DNA from: an uncultured Bryobacterales bacterium | GTDB lineage: Bacteria; Acidobacteriota; Terriglobia; Bryobacterales; UBA6623 | Reading direction: 5' to 3' | Length of the DNA: 64,000 nucleotides | Assembly (NCBI GenBank): GCA_951813065.1 | Contig: CATOTH010000009.1 | Span: forward strand, 434,001-498,000 | Shown: piece by piece, positions 17,322-26,487 of the stretch | Layout: every line of letters starts with the position of its first letter | How positions within the stretch are numbered: the first letter of the stretch is position 1 | Translations under genes and position numbers: made by a program | Notes under the pieces: model-generated | What the model was told of the DNA's origin: nothing | Databases searched by the model: none | The model's input: the letters and a program-made list of their open reading frames with translations, nothing else

Positions 17322-17664
17322 CCCGGACCACGTCGCGCTCCGTGGACAACTCGACATCGAAATCGGCATGGGCTCCGAGATCTGCGACGGCCGCACCCGC
17401 ATCGGCGGGATCGCACATGTAGACGTAATCCACGCAATCCAACGCTGCGACCATTTGCGCCCGGTCGTACGCGGTGAGCGGTGCCGGGCGGGCGTCCGAT
17501 TCGCGATACACCAAGGCCAGCAGGGATCCGCCAGCGGGCTTCGCCTCCAGCAGAACGCGGCATATATCGGCCGTTAGAACGTCGAACCAACCGCGGACGA
17601 CATGCAGTTGCCCAAGGCAAGGAGGAGGCAGGGCTTGGCTGAGGATTTTCGAACGGGTGTCCAA
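17293..17664 (-). CDS. HldE/RfaE C-terminal nucleotidyltransferase-like protein lacking HxGH
   Basis: 123 residues. TTG start supported by TAAGGAAAC upstream. The domain follows the cytidylyltransferase fold of the HldE C-terminal half, which makes ADP-heptose: VVRGWFDVLTADICRVLLEA aligns with the family NGCFDLLHAGHVRYLxEA, then LLALVYRESDARPA, LTAYDRAQMVAALDCVDYVY (family: R-x-x-V-x-AL-x-x-VD-x-V), and a C-terminal ERDVVRDVLQLHG. The HAGH catalytic tetrad is replaced by TADI, so adenylyl transfer is unlikely. Overlap with a heptosyltransferase supports a link to heptose metabolism, perhaps as a regulatory or binding subunit. Alignment was done by eye. Confidence 0.65.
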   Translation of the reverse strand: MDTRSKILSQALPPPCLGQLHVVRGWFDVLTADICRVLLEAKPAGGSLLALVYRESDARPAPLTAYDRAQMVAALDCVDYVYMCDPADAGAAVADLGAHADFDVELSTERDVVRDVLQLHGQR

Positions 17665-17794
17665 GGGTTGTTTCCTTACGATACCGCCCGGCGTCGGATG
17701 CGCCTGGTTGGCTGATTTCCGATGGCCCTCACCGCCCTGGAGGAACGCCCTTCCAACTTGGCGGCTGATATTGGGCGATACTCTTGGGGAATCC

Positions 17795-18658
17795 GTGTCG
17801 GAGTTTACCGGAGAGCGGCTCGTCCCCGAGGCGAGCGACCCAGATTTGCGTAGCGAGCATGTCGCTCGATACTGCTTCGCCGAGCTGCTGGCATCTGGCA
17901 GGCGGGTCTTGGATGCCGGCTGCGGTGTCGGCTACGGGTCCGCGGGCTTGGAACTTGCGGGAGGTACGGTCTTTGCGCTCGACAGCGCCGGAGAGGCTGT
18001 CCGTCGCGGCCAGGCCAGGCATTCGGGCGTGCGGTTCGTGCAAGGAGATTGCACGGCTTTGCCGTTTGCGGACCGATCCTTGGATCTCGTGGTCTCCTTC
18101 GAGGTAATCGAGCACATCGCATCGTGGGCCGAGTTGATAATGGAGGCCGCTCGCGTGTTGGCACCGCCGGGACTGTTCCTGGTGTCGACACCAAATCGGT
18201 CGTACTACGGTGTGTCGCGGGAGGAAGCGAATCCATTCCACGTCCATGAATTCGACTACGAAGAGTTCCATGGCGCCTTGCGGCAAGCGTTTCCCCACAC
18301 CGTTGTCTTTTGCGAGAATCATGTTCCAGCGATTTCTATCACTTCCGGGAACACGCGGCTTGGCCGAGCCCGATTCGAAGCATCCGAGGCTGATCCGCGG
18401 AGCGCACATTTTTTCCTCGGCGCCTGCTCGAAGGCGCCCCTTCAGCTGCCCGAGGGGTTCACGTATGTTCCCGAAACGGGGAACGTGCTACGGGAGCGGG
18501 AACTGCACGTGAGCAAGCTGGAAGAGTGGATTGGAACTCTCGAGGCAAGCCATGCGGTGGTCCAAGGACGGATGAGCAGGGAACTCGCGCGGCTCCCATA
18601 CCGGATTCTCCGCCGATTGGGCTTGGCCCCGCGCCTACCAGTCAATTGGTCCGAATAG
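17795..18658 (+). CDS. Class I SAM-dependent methyltransferase (glycan-type)
   Basis: About 287 residues. GTG 17795 is chosen because TTGGGGA lies four bases upstream and the protein then begins SEFTGERLVPEASDPDLRSE, a sequence typical for this group; the frame open from 17474 lies opposite other genes. Rossmann motif I VLDAGCGVGYGSAGLELAG, acidic residue in VFALDSAG, motif GDCTALPFADRSLDLVVSFE with VIEHI. Later FLVSTPNRSYY. The last 60 residues look like a helical coiled segment (HVSKLEEWIGTLEASHAVVQ). Such proteins often sit in O-antigen or glycan clusters and methylate sugars. Divergent from the HldE-like gene and convergent with the next methyltransferase. Confidence 0.88.
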   Translation: MSEFTGERLVPEASDPDLRSEHVARYCFAELLASGRRVLDAGCGVGYGSAGLELAGGTVFALDSAGEAVRRGQARHSGVRFVQGDCTALPFADRSLDLVVSFEVIEHIASWAELIMEAARVLAPPGLFLVSTPNRSYYGVSREEANPFHVHEFDYEEFHGALRQAFPHTVVFCENHVPAISITSGNTRLGRARFEASEADPRSAHFFLGACSKAPLQLPEGFTYVPETGNVLRERELHVSKLEEWIGTLEASHAVVQGRMSRELARLPYRILRRLGLAPRLPVNWSE

Positions 18659-18679
18659 GGGGCTACCTTCGGGTACCCC
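18659..18679. terminator. Bidirectional hairpin with TTCG loop between convergent genes
   Basis: GGGG-C-TACC, TTCG loop, GGTA-CCCC: two 4-bp stems separated by one bulged C, closed by the very stable TTCG tetraloop. It fills the gap between two convergent methyltransferase genes. No long T-run follows on either strand. Confidence 0.55.
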
Positions 18680-18680
18680 A

Positions 18681-19376
18681 CTATCGCTTTCGGAACCAGA
18701 GCCAGAAGTACTGAGTTCCGGCTCCGGCCGAGCGCTGAAGATCGAATCCGTGCCGAGTGGCCATTGCCGCCGCTTCGGATTCGGAGAAGCTGGTTCCCAG
18801 CCAAGTGTCGCGGCCGGGCTTTCTCAGGCCCCTGCCCTGGTGACCTTGGACCTGGAACTTGAAAATCGACCCGCTGCGCAGCCTTCGGCTGACTTCGCCG
18901 ACATACCGGTCAATCACGTCACGGCTCGGGATGTGCTGAAACACGATGAACGAATAGGCGAAGTCGAACCCGAGGTCGCCAAGGACCTGCAGGTCCGTGC
19001 CGGAGTTGCAATGGACGTGTACATTCGAGGTGGATTGCAGGTACTTTCGCGCGCGTCGCACCATTTCTGGACTGACATCGACGCCGTGGACCTCGCCGAA
19101 CACGGCAGCCAGGGCCCGAGTCATCCGACCCACACCGCAGCCGATCTCGAGAACCCGCATTCCCGCAGGCTCCCGGCCTTGGCAGATTTCGGTCATTTCC
19201 GACAGGATCTGATCCTGGACATTGGCCTCTCCGGTTGCGAAGAAGGCATCCTCGTCCCAACGCTCTTGGCCCGTGTTGACGTAGTGCAGGGCATCCTCGC
19301 GTGCCCGGCGATCCCAGTCGCTACGCATCTTGCGAGCTAGGCTGGCAAGTCGCAGCCGCTGAATCAGTTCCGTCAC
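18681..19376 (-). CDS. Class I SAM-dependent methyltransferase
   Basis: 231 residues. Motif I MRVLEIGCGVGRMTRALAAV, acidic loop VHGVDVSPEMVRRARKYL, motif after strand 4 FDFAYSFIVFQHIPSRDVID. The N-terminus is helical and basic (RLRLASLARKMRSDWDRRAR). No signal peptide. Substrate unknown; the neighbourhood (heptosyltransferase, another sugar-type methyltransferase) suggests a glycan or lipid, but the fold is also used for small molecules. The ATG lies about 90 bases downstream of the DUF1501 gene stop on the same strand. Confidence 0.88.
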   Translation of the reverse strand: MTELIQRLRLASLARKMRSDWDRRAREDALHYVNTGQERWDEDAFFATGEANVQDQILSEMTEICQGREPAGMRVLEIGCGVGRMTRALAAVFGEVHGVDVSPEMVRRARKYLQSTSNVHVHCNSGTDLQVLGDLGFDFAYSFIVFQHIPSRDVIDRYVGEVSRRLRSGSIFKFQVQGHQGRGLRKPGRDTWLGTSFSESEAAAMATRHGFDLQRSAGAGTQYFWLWFRKR

Positions 19377-19464
19377 GCCGGCGATATCTCAGCTAGATCA
19401 ATTTGGTGGAGTCTGCAGCACCGGGTGCAGGGAACCGGCTCTCGCCGGGCCGGTCCGGCTTTCC

Positions 19465-20838
19465 TCAAGCGAACAGCTCTCGAACGACCTGGTTGGCAAG
19501 CAGCTCCGTTGGGGAAAAGATCTCGACATAGTGGTACGCTCGGCCCGAAGGCGTTTCCTCGATCGTTTTTGACCAATCGATCCCCATGGCCGAGTAAATC
19601 GTCGTTACGAGGTCCTCTGGATAGACCGGGCGATTTCCGCTCCAGCCTGGATCAATGATTTCAGATCCGGTTTCGTTGGTTGCCCCGAGCACTTGACCGG
19701 CCTTGATGCCGCCTCCCGCGAATAGTCCAGTGAAGGCGTATTGGTAGTGGTCGCGTCCCGCGATGTTTGTCAGTTCACCCGGTGTCCTCCCAAACTCGCC
19801 GACGCACACCACGAGTGTCTCGTCCAGCACGGAAGTGCCGTCCTTCCGCTTTGCCGCCCCGAGGTCGTCGAGCAACTGGCTCAAGCCAACGTCCAGCTCT
19901 GAAGATCGCTTGTAGAAGTTCTCCCGCTTGTAAATCGAGCCGTGGTGGTCCCAGTCCTCGTGGGTAAGGAAAATGAAATGCGTCCCGGCATCCGCGATGA
20001 CCAGATTGCGAGCCAACACGAACGAGTCGCCGACGGGGTTGCTACCGTATCGCTGACGCTCCTCCGGCCCCACGCGAAAGATGTTGGCGCTCCGCGGGTC
20101 CGACATGATCTCAACCGCACCTTCGTAGTGGTTGTGGAAATCACGGAACGCTTTTTTCTCCAGTGCCGGGTCCGTCCTCACCCGCCCGTCGAATTGCTTG
20201 AGTAACTCCCAGCGTCTCTGAAATCCCGGAAGGTCCTGCCGCTTCGGGGCGATCGCAGAAATGTCCGACGAGGTGTTGATGTGAAAGGGAGTGAATGTCC
20301 CAGGCAAGAAGCCTGAACCGATCAGTCCGACCTGGGGAAACGTGTTGAAGCCCACGAAGGGGGGCAGGGAGTCGGTTTCCTTGCGGCGTGCGGCGTATTC
20401 GTAGGCCACGACAGATCCGACGGCCGGGAGTTCGGGCGCGAGAGCGGGATTGTGCTGATGTCCGGTCTGCATGTAGTACTGGCCGCGGCCGTGCTGGCTT
20501 TCCCAAGTCGCCATCGAACGCAGCAACGAGTACTTGTCGCGGCGCTTGCCGAGTTCCGGGTACAGCCCGGTCGGCCATGCCCCGAATCCCGGAACCGTCC
20601 TGACATCGAAGTCGGGAGGGGTCCAGGGACCCTCCTTGAAATCCCAGGAGTCAACGTGCGACTGCCCCCCTTCCAGCATGACGAAAATGCAAAACCTTGC
20701 CTTGCCTTCAACCGAACTGGCCCGGCCAGCTCTGGCCCGGGGTTGCACGAGCGGCAGGAAGTGATAGCCGGTTACCGCAACCGAACCCACTCGCAGCATC
20801 TCTCGCCGTGTGAGGAAATGGTCTTCGAATCGACTCAT
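19465..20838 (-). CDS. Tat-exported DUF1501 protein
   Basis: 457 residues from ATG 20838, which has GAGAGGACC as ribosome binding site. Leader with twin arginines: FLTRREMLRVGSVAVTGY. DUF1501 proteins resemble the alkaline phosphatase/sulfatase clan and are almost always encoded next to PSD1 cytochrome-like proteins, as here. Segments: RFCIFVMLEGGQSHVDSWDF, GFGAWPTGLYPEL, FIFLTHEDWDHHGSIYK, VVCVGEFGRTPGE, AGRDHYQYAFTGLFAGGGIK, and a C-terminal YPEDLVTTIYSAMGID. Biochemical function is not established. The start is 19 bases downstream of the PSD1-type gene stop, so the two form an operon. Confidence 0.9.
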   Translation of the reverse strand: MSRFEDHFLTRREMLRVGSVAVTGYHFLPLVQPRARAGRASSVEGKARFCIFVMLEGGQSHVDSWDFKEGPWTPPDFDVRTVPGFGAWPTGLYPELGKRRDKYSLLRSMATWESQHGRGQYYMQTGHQHNPALAPELPAVGSVVAYEYAARRKETDSLPPFVGFNTFPQVGLIGSGFLPGTFTPFHINTSSDISAIAPKRQDLPGFQRRWELLKQFDGRVRTDPALEKKAFRDFHNHYEGAVEIMSDPRSANIFRVGPEERQRYGSNPVGDSFVLARNLVIADAGTHFIFLTHEDWDHHGSIYKRENFYKRSSELDVGLSQLLDDLGAAKRKDGTSVLDETLVVCVGEFGRTPGELTNIAGRDHYQYAFTGLFAGGGIKAGQVLGATNETGSEIIDPGWSGNRPVYPEDLVTTIYSAMGIDWSKTIEETPSGRAYHYVEIFSPTELLANQVVRELFA

Positions 20839-20856
20839 CTTGGTCCTCTCGATCAC

Positions 20857-22695
20857 CTACCAGTTGAACAGGAACTCAAGCTTGTTCATCAGGATCCACT
20901 GGAGATCCTCCCCACCCGCGCGGATGCCCCGGTCGGCTAGCAGTTCCAGCGAGGCCTGCATTTCCTGTGGGGCGGGGTCGCGAGTCAAGAAACGCCAGTA
21001 GAGGGCCTCCGCCAACTGCTCGCCTTCGATTCCTTCATCGATCAGCCCGGAGAGGTAGCTCTCTTCGGATGGTTTCGCCTTTTCCCGGACCAGGTTCGAG
21101 TTCATCATTAACGCCGCCTGGATGATCGAGCCGCGTCTCGTGGGCTCGTTGAACTCTCGGTTCGCTTGGCCGAACGACTCCACGAAGAACTGCAGGTCCT
21201 GCCGCTGCTGTGGGTCCAGCGTCGCGCTACGCCGGATGTCACCCGGACCGCGCGTCTGGACCAGGTACTCGACCTGCTTGTCTGTTAGCGGAATCTGAAT
21301 CGGATCTTGGAGATCTGTCGCCTTGACGATGGCGTCGTATACCTGTTCGGCCGTCAACCTCCTGACAAACCTCCTGGAGAAGTAGGTCGTGTATTCGGGT
21401 TTCCAATCAGCCGGGAAGCTTGCCGCGAGCTGGTAGCTCGACGACTTGACGATTCGCGTGTGCAGGTGCTGCAAGTCGTATCCGCTGTCAATGAAGTCCT
21501 GGGCCAGAGCCTCCAGCAACTCGGGATGGGTGGGCTGCAAGTCCCAGCCCTCCGGGAGGCTGGCAGGGTCCATGCGAGCAAAGTCAAACCCGTCGAGGGG
21601 TTCGACGATTCCCGCTCCCATGAATTCGGCCCAGAAACGGTTGACGACGGCCCGGGCGAACTGCCGATGCGCTGTCAGAATTCGGGCTAGTTCCGCCCGC
21701 ATGGGTTTGCCCGGCTTTGGTTCTTGTCCCCCGAGGATGAACGCGGGCGCGACCTTGCCAGTCCCTTGGCGGGCGACTCGTACGGTGCTGGGTGCTGAGC
21801 GGGAATAGCCGTCGCGCTTGGGATCCTTGTCGTCGATCAGGTACTCGTCCTGGGTGTTACGCAACTCCACGCGGCGCATCACGCGAGTGTTGCCAAAGAA
21901 AGCGGCCTGTGCCCAAAACTCTTCGCGCTTTCGCTGCGTGAGCCAGACATTGACTTGTTCAAGGTGATTGGCGCCGTCGTGGCACGAGATGCACTGGAGA
22001 TTAACACCCATGAACTGCCGGAATGCCATCACCGTCATCTCGTCGGCGGTGTCCTCGTGCATGATTTCCGTACAGTTGTCGGCGAACACTGCCCAACGCA
22101 CCAAGTAGCTCGCCGGGCCGACATACCAGTTGCTACGAGCTTCGGATGTGAGCAGTTCACGGACGAATTGGTCATACGACTGATTCAGCAGCAGGGCGTC
22201 CGCGACATAGTCGTGGAAGAGGTTGCGGCCGGCCCAGCCGACCCGGTTCTGGCTTGTGCGCCACAAGTCTAGGTGCCAGTATGTCCAGCGGTCCCTCCAG
22301 TCGACGCTACCCACCAGGCGCTCAATGAGCCTGTTCCGCTTGGCCGGGTCCGAATCTGCCACAAACTCCCGTGCCTCGCTGCCGTCCGGGATGCGCCCGG
22401 TTAGATCAATGTGGATCCGACGGAAGAACGTCGCATCGTCGGCGAGCGGGGCGTGGGGCACAGAGTCGCGCTCGATCTTCCCGAGGATGTGCTCGTCGAT
22501 GAAGTTGTTTCTCGCGACCACGGCTTCGAAAGCAGGCGTGCCGGGGACAATCGATTCGGTCTGCTCGGCGAGGCTCGTCCTGCGGTCGGGGACCACGGTC
22601 CTCGGATGATTCTCGGGCAACGCCTCTCTCTTCGTTTGCGCGCCGAGAGAAACCGCCGAGAGCAATAGGCAAACCAGGGGAAGCGATCGATTCAT
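20857..22695 (-). CDS. PSD1-type protein (DUF1549-DUF1553) with one haem c motif
   Basis: 612 residues with a signal peptide (SLPLVCLLLSAVSLGAQ). DUF1549 domain from about 60: DEHILGKIERDSVPHAPLAD, FFRRIHIDLTGRIPD, NRLIERLVGS. A single CISCH haem-binding motif near residue 235 (VNLQCISCHDGAN). DUF1553 domain at about 330-600: ELARILTAHRQFARAVVNRF, WAEFMGAGIVEP, ARMDPASLP, LEALAQDFIDSGYD, TRRGSIIQAALMMNSN. Unlike the larger homologue at 35701-38886, it lacks the N-terminal cytochrome domain and the LamG insert. Such proteins are thought to be periplasmic electron-transfer components acting with DUF1501 partners, but evidence is only genomic. Confidence 0.9.
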   Translation of the reverse strand: MNRSLPLVCLLLSAVSLGAQTKREALPENHPRTVVPDRRTSLAEQTESIVPGTPAFEAVVARNNFIDEHILGKIERDSVPHAPLADDATFFRRIHIDLTGRIPDGSEAREFVADSDPAKRNRLIERLVGSVDWRDRWTYWHLDLWRTSQNRVGWAGRNLFHDYVADALLLNQSYDQFVRELLTSEARSNWYVGPASYLVRWAVFADNCTEIMHEDTADEMTVMAFRQFMGVNLQCISCHDGANHLEQVNVWLTQRKREEFWAQAAFFGNTRVMRRVELRNTQDEYLIDDKDPKRDGYSRSAPSTVRVARQGTGKVAPAFILGGQEPKPGKPMRAELARILTAHRQFARAVVNRFWAEFMGAGIVEPLDGFDFARMDPASLPEGWDLQPTHPELLEALAQDFIDSGYDLQHLHTRIVKSSSYQLAASFPADWKPEYTTYFSRRFVRRLTAEQVYDAIVKATDLQDPIQIPLTDKQVEYLVQTRGPGDIRRSATLDPQQRQDLQFFVESFGQANREFNEPTRRGSIIQAALMMNSNLVREKAKPSEESYLSGLIDEGIEGEQLAEALYWRFLTRDPAPQEMQASLELLADRGIRAGGEDLQWILMNKLEFLFNW

Positions 22696-22840
22696 TTGCC
22701 GATCCAGCTCTAGTGTAGTGCGAACATCGTGCCGGCCAAATGACAGGAACGATTCTGGCGCGGAAATTCTCGCTTGCTAGCTGGGTGTGCGCTACACGGC
22801 GTTGCAGAGGGATGCTTGATTGGGAGGCTCTGGAACACGG

Positions 22841-24295
22841 CTAGAAGGGAGGAACGTCGCTATCCGTGTGTGCACCTTCAGGCGGAATGTTCTCCGCTTG
22901 GGATTCGGCTGCTAGGTTTTCAAATTTGGCGTACTTCCGATAGAAGGCGAGCTTGATTCGTCCTGTTGGGCCATTGCGCTGCTTGCCGATGATCAGCTCC
23001 GCGAGACCCTCGAGAGACTTGTCTTGCTGTTTGTACACTTCCTCTCGGAAGATGAAGGCCACGAGATCAGCGTCCTGCTCGATCGAGCCCGAATCACGTA
23101 AGTCACTAAGACGCGGGCGGGGATCTCCTCGCTGTAAGCTCTCTGTTGCGCGACTCAACTGAGAGAGCGCGATCACGGGGATGTTGAGATCCTTGGCCAG
23201 TAGCTTCAACCCACGCGAGAATGCCGAAATCTCCTGAACGCGGTTTTCTACTTTCCCCTTGGACCCGAGTAACTGGAGGTAATCAACGATCACCAAGTCT
23301 AGTCCCTTCTCAGCCTTGAGCCTCCGGCACTTCGAGGTGATCTCCATCATATTGATGCTGGCTGTGTCATCGATGAGCAGGCCGCTTTGGACCATCTCGG
23401 ACAGGGCCTTCACCAGGCTCTCTTGTTCTCTAGGGACCAGGTGACCCCGGCGGAAACGGCTTTGGTCCACTTTGGCCTCGGCACACAGTATGCGCGTTAG
23501 TAAAGCCTCCTTCGACATCTCGAGAGAGAACACGGCCACGGTCTTGGCCGGTTCGCTGCCGTGCGGGGACGCCACGTGTGACGCGATATTCAGAGCCATG
23601 GCTGTCTTGCCCATGGCTGGACGTGCCGCGAGGATGATCAGCTGGCCGCCCCTGAGTCCGTTGGTGAGCTCGTTGAACCTGTGGAACGGGGTGTTCAGTC
23701 CCTTGGGCCGCTTGCTCGGATCGAGGAATGCCTCGATGCCTCCGTCGAATTTCTCGAGCGTCGCCTGCGGGCTTTCCAGCTCCGATTGCAGTAGCTCCGT
23801 CCCGATCCTCATCACCGATGATTCGGCATCGGACAGAATCTCGTCGACCTCGCGCCCTTCCTGGACGCAACTCGCGCTGATCTGTTGAGCGGTATGGTGG
23901 AGCCTTCTGAGGATTGATTTGTGCTTGACGATCTTGATGTAGTCAGCGAGGTGCGACAGCTTGGGCATGCCCTCGCTGAGCGAAGCGAGATAGGCGAATC
24001 CACCCACGTTCTCGAGTTGTTGGAACTTGTCGAGTTCGTTGCCCAGAGTGAGGTATTCGATACTGTCGCCGCGGTCGTTCAGGGCCTTCATGCAGCGGAA
24101 GATGCGACGGTGCTTCTCGATGGCGAAATCATCCATGTCAAGCGCTCCGCCAACTTGCGGGAATACGCTGCCATCAACGATCACGAGCCCGAGGACAAAC
24201 ATCTCGGCCTCGATGCTCATCGGCAATCCGCGCTTCAACGCCAGCGCGTTGACCTGCTGATCGGCCTGAAGCTCCTGTTCTTCGATGGGGGGCAT
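22841..24295 (-). CDS. dnaB: Replicative DNA helicase
   Basis: 484 residues, full length for DnaB. Hexameric 5'-3' helicase that unwinds the replication fork and recruits primase. N-terminal helical domain (SIEAEMFVLGLVIVDGSVFP, then EKHRRIFRCMKALNDRGDSI), linker, and RecA-like domain from about 190: GLRGGQLIILAARPAMGKTA (Walker A), VAVFSLEMSKEALLTRIL, LDLVIVDYLQLLGS (Walker B), VIALSQLSRATE, DLRDSGSIEQDAD with arginine/asparagine sensors. No intein. dnaG, its partner, is in this window at 48018-49772 but not adjacent. Confidence 0.98.
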   Translation of the reverse strand: MPPIEEQELQADQQVNALALKRGLPMSIEAEMFVLGLVIVDGSVFPQVGGALDMDDFAIEKHRRIFRCMKALNDRGDSIEYLTLGNELDKFQQLENVGGFAYLASLSEGMPKLSHLADYIKIVKHKSILRRLHHTAQQISASCVQEGREVDEILSDAESSVMRIGTELLQSELESPQATLEKFDGGIEAFLDPSKRPKGLNTPFHRFNELTNGLRGGQLIILAARPAMGKTAMALNIASHVASPHGSEPAKTVAVFSLEMSKEALLTRILCAEAKVDQSRFRRGHLVPREQESLVKALSEMVQSGLLIDDTASINMMEITSKCRRLKAEKGLDLVIVDYLQLLGSKGKVENRVQEISAFSRGLKLLAKDLNIPVIALSQLSRATESLQRGDPRPRLSDLRDSGSIEQDADLVAFIFREEVYKQQDKSLEGLAELIIGKQRNGPTGRIKLAFYRKYAKFENLAAESQAENIPPEGAHTDSDVPPF

Positions 24296-24714
24296 GGGCG
24301 TACTTGGATTCGTCTAGCCTCGAGCTTCGCCGGGGGCACCTGACCAGCCTCGAAAGTCAGGAATATCGTATTGCAGCCGTTGTCCCGGGACCAACCGAAC
24401 CGGCGCGAGCATGGCGACCAAGAAAACGGGCTAGGCTTCCAGACTTGTCGGCGGCTCAACCGAATGGCAATCTAACCCGCCACCATCATACTCCCTCGAA
24501 AAGTCGCTAGGAATTGGCAGAACGAAGCGCCAGCGAGACGCCGGCGAAGGGTTCCCAGAGCAATCTCCGCGCTGTTGCCATCGGCCCGATGCTGGCAACT
24601 CTTCGACGCAAATTCATTCATCTCGAAGCCGTCGCAAGCTGGCGTCCCGACGTCGGCTCAGGGCGTGTCGAGCGTGTAGCGGCTCCGGAGGTCGCTGCGA
24701 CCCCGACCCTTGCC
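24296..24714. other. Intergenic upstream of dnaB
   Basis: About 420 bases between cdsA and dnaB on the minus strand. It should carry the dnaB promoter; I see TAGACG 15 nt before the dnaB ATG but no convincing pair of boxes. No rplI/rpsR genes, which often precede dnaB. No gene recognised. Confidence 0.35.
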
Positions 24715-25491
24715 TCACCGCAAGAATTGCAGATAGCCGTAGAGTGCGGGCAGGGCAAACAGTAGTCCGTCGATGCGATCCAGGACTCCGCCGTGCCCAG
24801 GGAGGAGCTTTCCGCTATTCTTCATCTCTGCAGTGCGCTTGAGTGCCGATTCGGCCAAGTCACCTATCTGCCCGAACACGTTGATCACAAGTGCCAGCAC
24901 CATGGCTTCCATGTTTCCGATTTCGCCTGCTAGGAAGACCGCGGCATACGCGGAACCGGCAGTGGGGCCGACAACCACCGAAGCGATCGTGCCCTCCCAC
25001 GTTTTGCTCGGACTGACGACCGGAGCGATCGACCGTCGTCCGATCGTCTTGCCGACGGCCAGCGCGATCGTATCGCCGACCGCCGTCACCACGAAGGCAA
25101 AGACCAGCCAGTGAGGTGAGAGGTCATGCAGCAGCATTCCCCAGAGCAACGGGCCCGCGATGTAAACGACCCCAGCCGCAGTCACCGCAGCAGATGGGAG
25201 CACACTTTGGATGGGCCTCCCGGCGAGCACGCCGGTGCCGAGCAAGAGCACCAAGTAGAGACTGGAGAACAATGCACGGTCCAGATTCGGGCACAGCAGC
25301 CAGATGAGTGCCCCCGCGTAACCAAGTGTCGGGTAGGGCCGCATGCCGCTCTCCACCAAGATTCCGAAATACTCGCGGAGGGCCAGCAACGCAAGGATCG
25401 CGACGGTCCCCAAGATGATGGGAGAGCTTGCACGGAAGGCCAGCAACCATGCTGCCGAGGCCAGTAGAAGGCCTATGAGAATCCGAACCAC
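24715..25491 (-). CDS. cdsA: Phosphatidate cytidylyltransferase
   Basis: Integral membrane enzyme making CDP-diacylglycerol from CTP and phosphatidic acid, the precursor of all phospholipids. About 258 residues with eight or so hydrophobic segments. The signature is at the C-terminus: SPSKTWEGTIASVVVGPTAG, GDLAESALKRTAEMKNSGKL, PGHGGVLDRIDGLLFALP. The usual KDSG is KNSG here. The start is uncertain: the frame is open to 25590, but that overlaps uppS by 88 bases; GTG 25491 gives the typical short polar lead into the first helix. Downstream of uppS, the standard gene order. Confidence 0.95.
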   Translation of the reverse strand: MVRILIGLLLASAAWLLAFRASSPIILGTVAILALLALREYFGILVESGMRPYPTLGYAGALIWLLCPNLDRALFSSLYLVLLLGTGVLAGRPIQSVLPSAAVTAAGVVYIAGPLLWGMLLHDLSPHWLVFAFVVTAVGDTIALAVGKTIGRRSIAPVVSPSKTWEGTIASVVVGPTAGSAYAAVFLAGEIGNMEAMVLALVINVFGQIGDLAESALKRTAEMKNSGKLLPGHGGVLDRIDGLLFALPALYGYLQFLR

Positions 25492-25501
25492 GATGGGAGT
25501 G

Positions 25502-26329
25502 TCAGTCGTTGACCACGACAACCTCGTCTTTGGCGGCCTCCCTGGTCGTGGAGGAGGAGCGGTTCGATAGGCCTCCGTATCGGCGGTCACGACTTTGGTA
25601 GTCCAGCAAGGCTTCCAACAAGTCCACCGTACGGAAATCCGGCCAGTATCTGTCCGTAACCCAGATTTCGCAGTACGCGATTTGCCAGAGCAGGAAGTTG
25701 CTGATTCGAAACTCGCCCGAAGTCCGAATCAACAAGTCGGGATCACCGCTGTCGGCTGTGTAAAGCAGGTCGCCAAGCTCCCGTTCGTTGATTCGTTGTG
25801 GCGCGCCGTGTTTGCCGGCGCGACGGAGCAAGTCGTTGACCACGTCCACAAGCTCGGACCGGCCGCTGTAGTTCAAGGCGACATTCAGCCGCATACCTGT
25901 GTTCGCAGCTGTCTCGACGATCGCGTTGTCGATGTCGTCTCGAACTTCCTGGGGCAGTGCTTCTATCCGACCGATCGTCTGAAATCGAACTCCGTTCGCC
26001 TTGAGTTCCGGCAGCTCGGCACGAAGGTACTGGCGCAGCAGCTTCCACAGAGTCTCGATCTCGGAATGGGGTCGCTTCCAGTTCTCGACCGAAAAGGCAT
26101 ATAGCGTCAGAGTCTCAATGTCCAGGCGACAACAGGCCTCGATGATCTCCCGGACCGGTTTGACCCCGGCTCGATGACCCGCAACGCGCGGCAGGAAGCG
26201 CTTCTTTGCCCACCGACCATTGCCGTCCATGATGACGGCTATATGCCTCGGAAGCCTGGTTGGGTCCAGACTCCTAGCCGTTTGCCATTCCTCGCTACCA
26301 GGTGAGGCCCACTCGAGAAACTCCTTCAT
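25502..26329 (-). CDS. uppS: Isoprenyl transferase (undecaprenyl diphosphate synthase family)
   Basis: 275 residues. Cis-prenyltransferase condensing isopentenyl diphosphate onto farnesyl diphosphate to make the C55 carrier lipid for cell wall and glycan synthesis. Motifs: HIAVIMDGNGRWAKKRFLPR with the catalytic Asp and Asn, GHRAGVKPVREII, LTLYAFSVENWKRP, RLNVALNYSGRSELVDVVN, DPDLLIRTSGEFRISNFLLW, EIWVTDRYWPDF. The C-terminus has a polar extension of about 35 residues (NRSSSTTREAAKDEVVVVND). It heads the uppS-cdsA operon. Confidence 0.97.
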   Translation of the reverse strand: MKEFLEWASPGSEEWQTARSLDPTRLPRHIAVIMDGNGRWAKKRFLPRVAGHRAGVKPVREIIEACCRLDIETLTLYAFSVENWKRPHSEIETLWKLLRQYLRAELPELKANGVRFQTIGRIEALPQEVRDDIDNAIVETAANTGMRLNVALNYSGRSELVDVVNDLLRRAGKHGAPQRINERELGDLLYTADSGDPDLLIRTSGEFRISNFLLWQIAYCEIWVTDRYWPDFRTVDLLEALLDYQSRDRRYGGLSNRSSSTTREAAKDEVVVVND

Positions 26330-26487
26330 CGTGTGCAGGATCGGACCTAGGCTTCATCGTACAATGCCTCCTCGGAGAGGTCTAGCTTTCGGCTCGCGGT
26401 AGAACATCGCCGTTCGCGAACAACAAGGCTTTCCGGCCGCCGAGAGCGGAAACCGGCATCTCCTCCGAAGATACTCGACTCTTACGT
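26330..26487. other. Divergent intergenic region uppS / small gene
   Basis: Part of a 378-base divergent spacer. Minus-strand side contains TACGAT about 26 nt before the uppS ATG as a possible -10. The plus-strand side carries the TTGACA promoter described separately. Confidence 0.35.

Noticed and set aside
16389..17477. 362-codon plus-strand frame
   Set aside because: Antisense to the heptosyltransferase and HldE-like genes, with no family motif.
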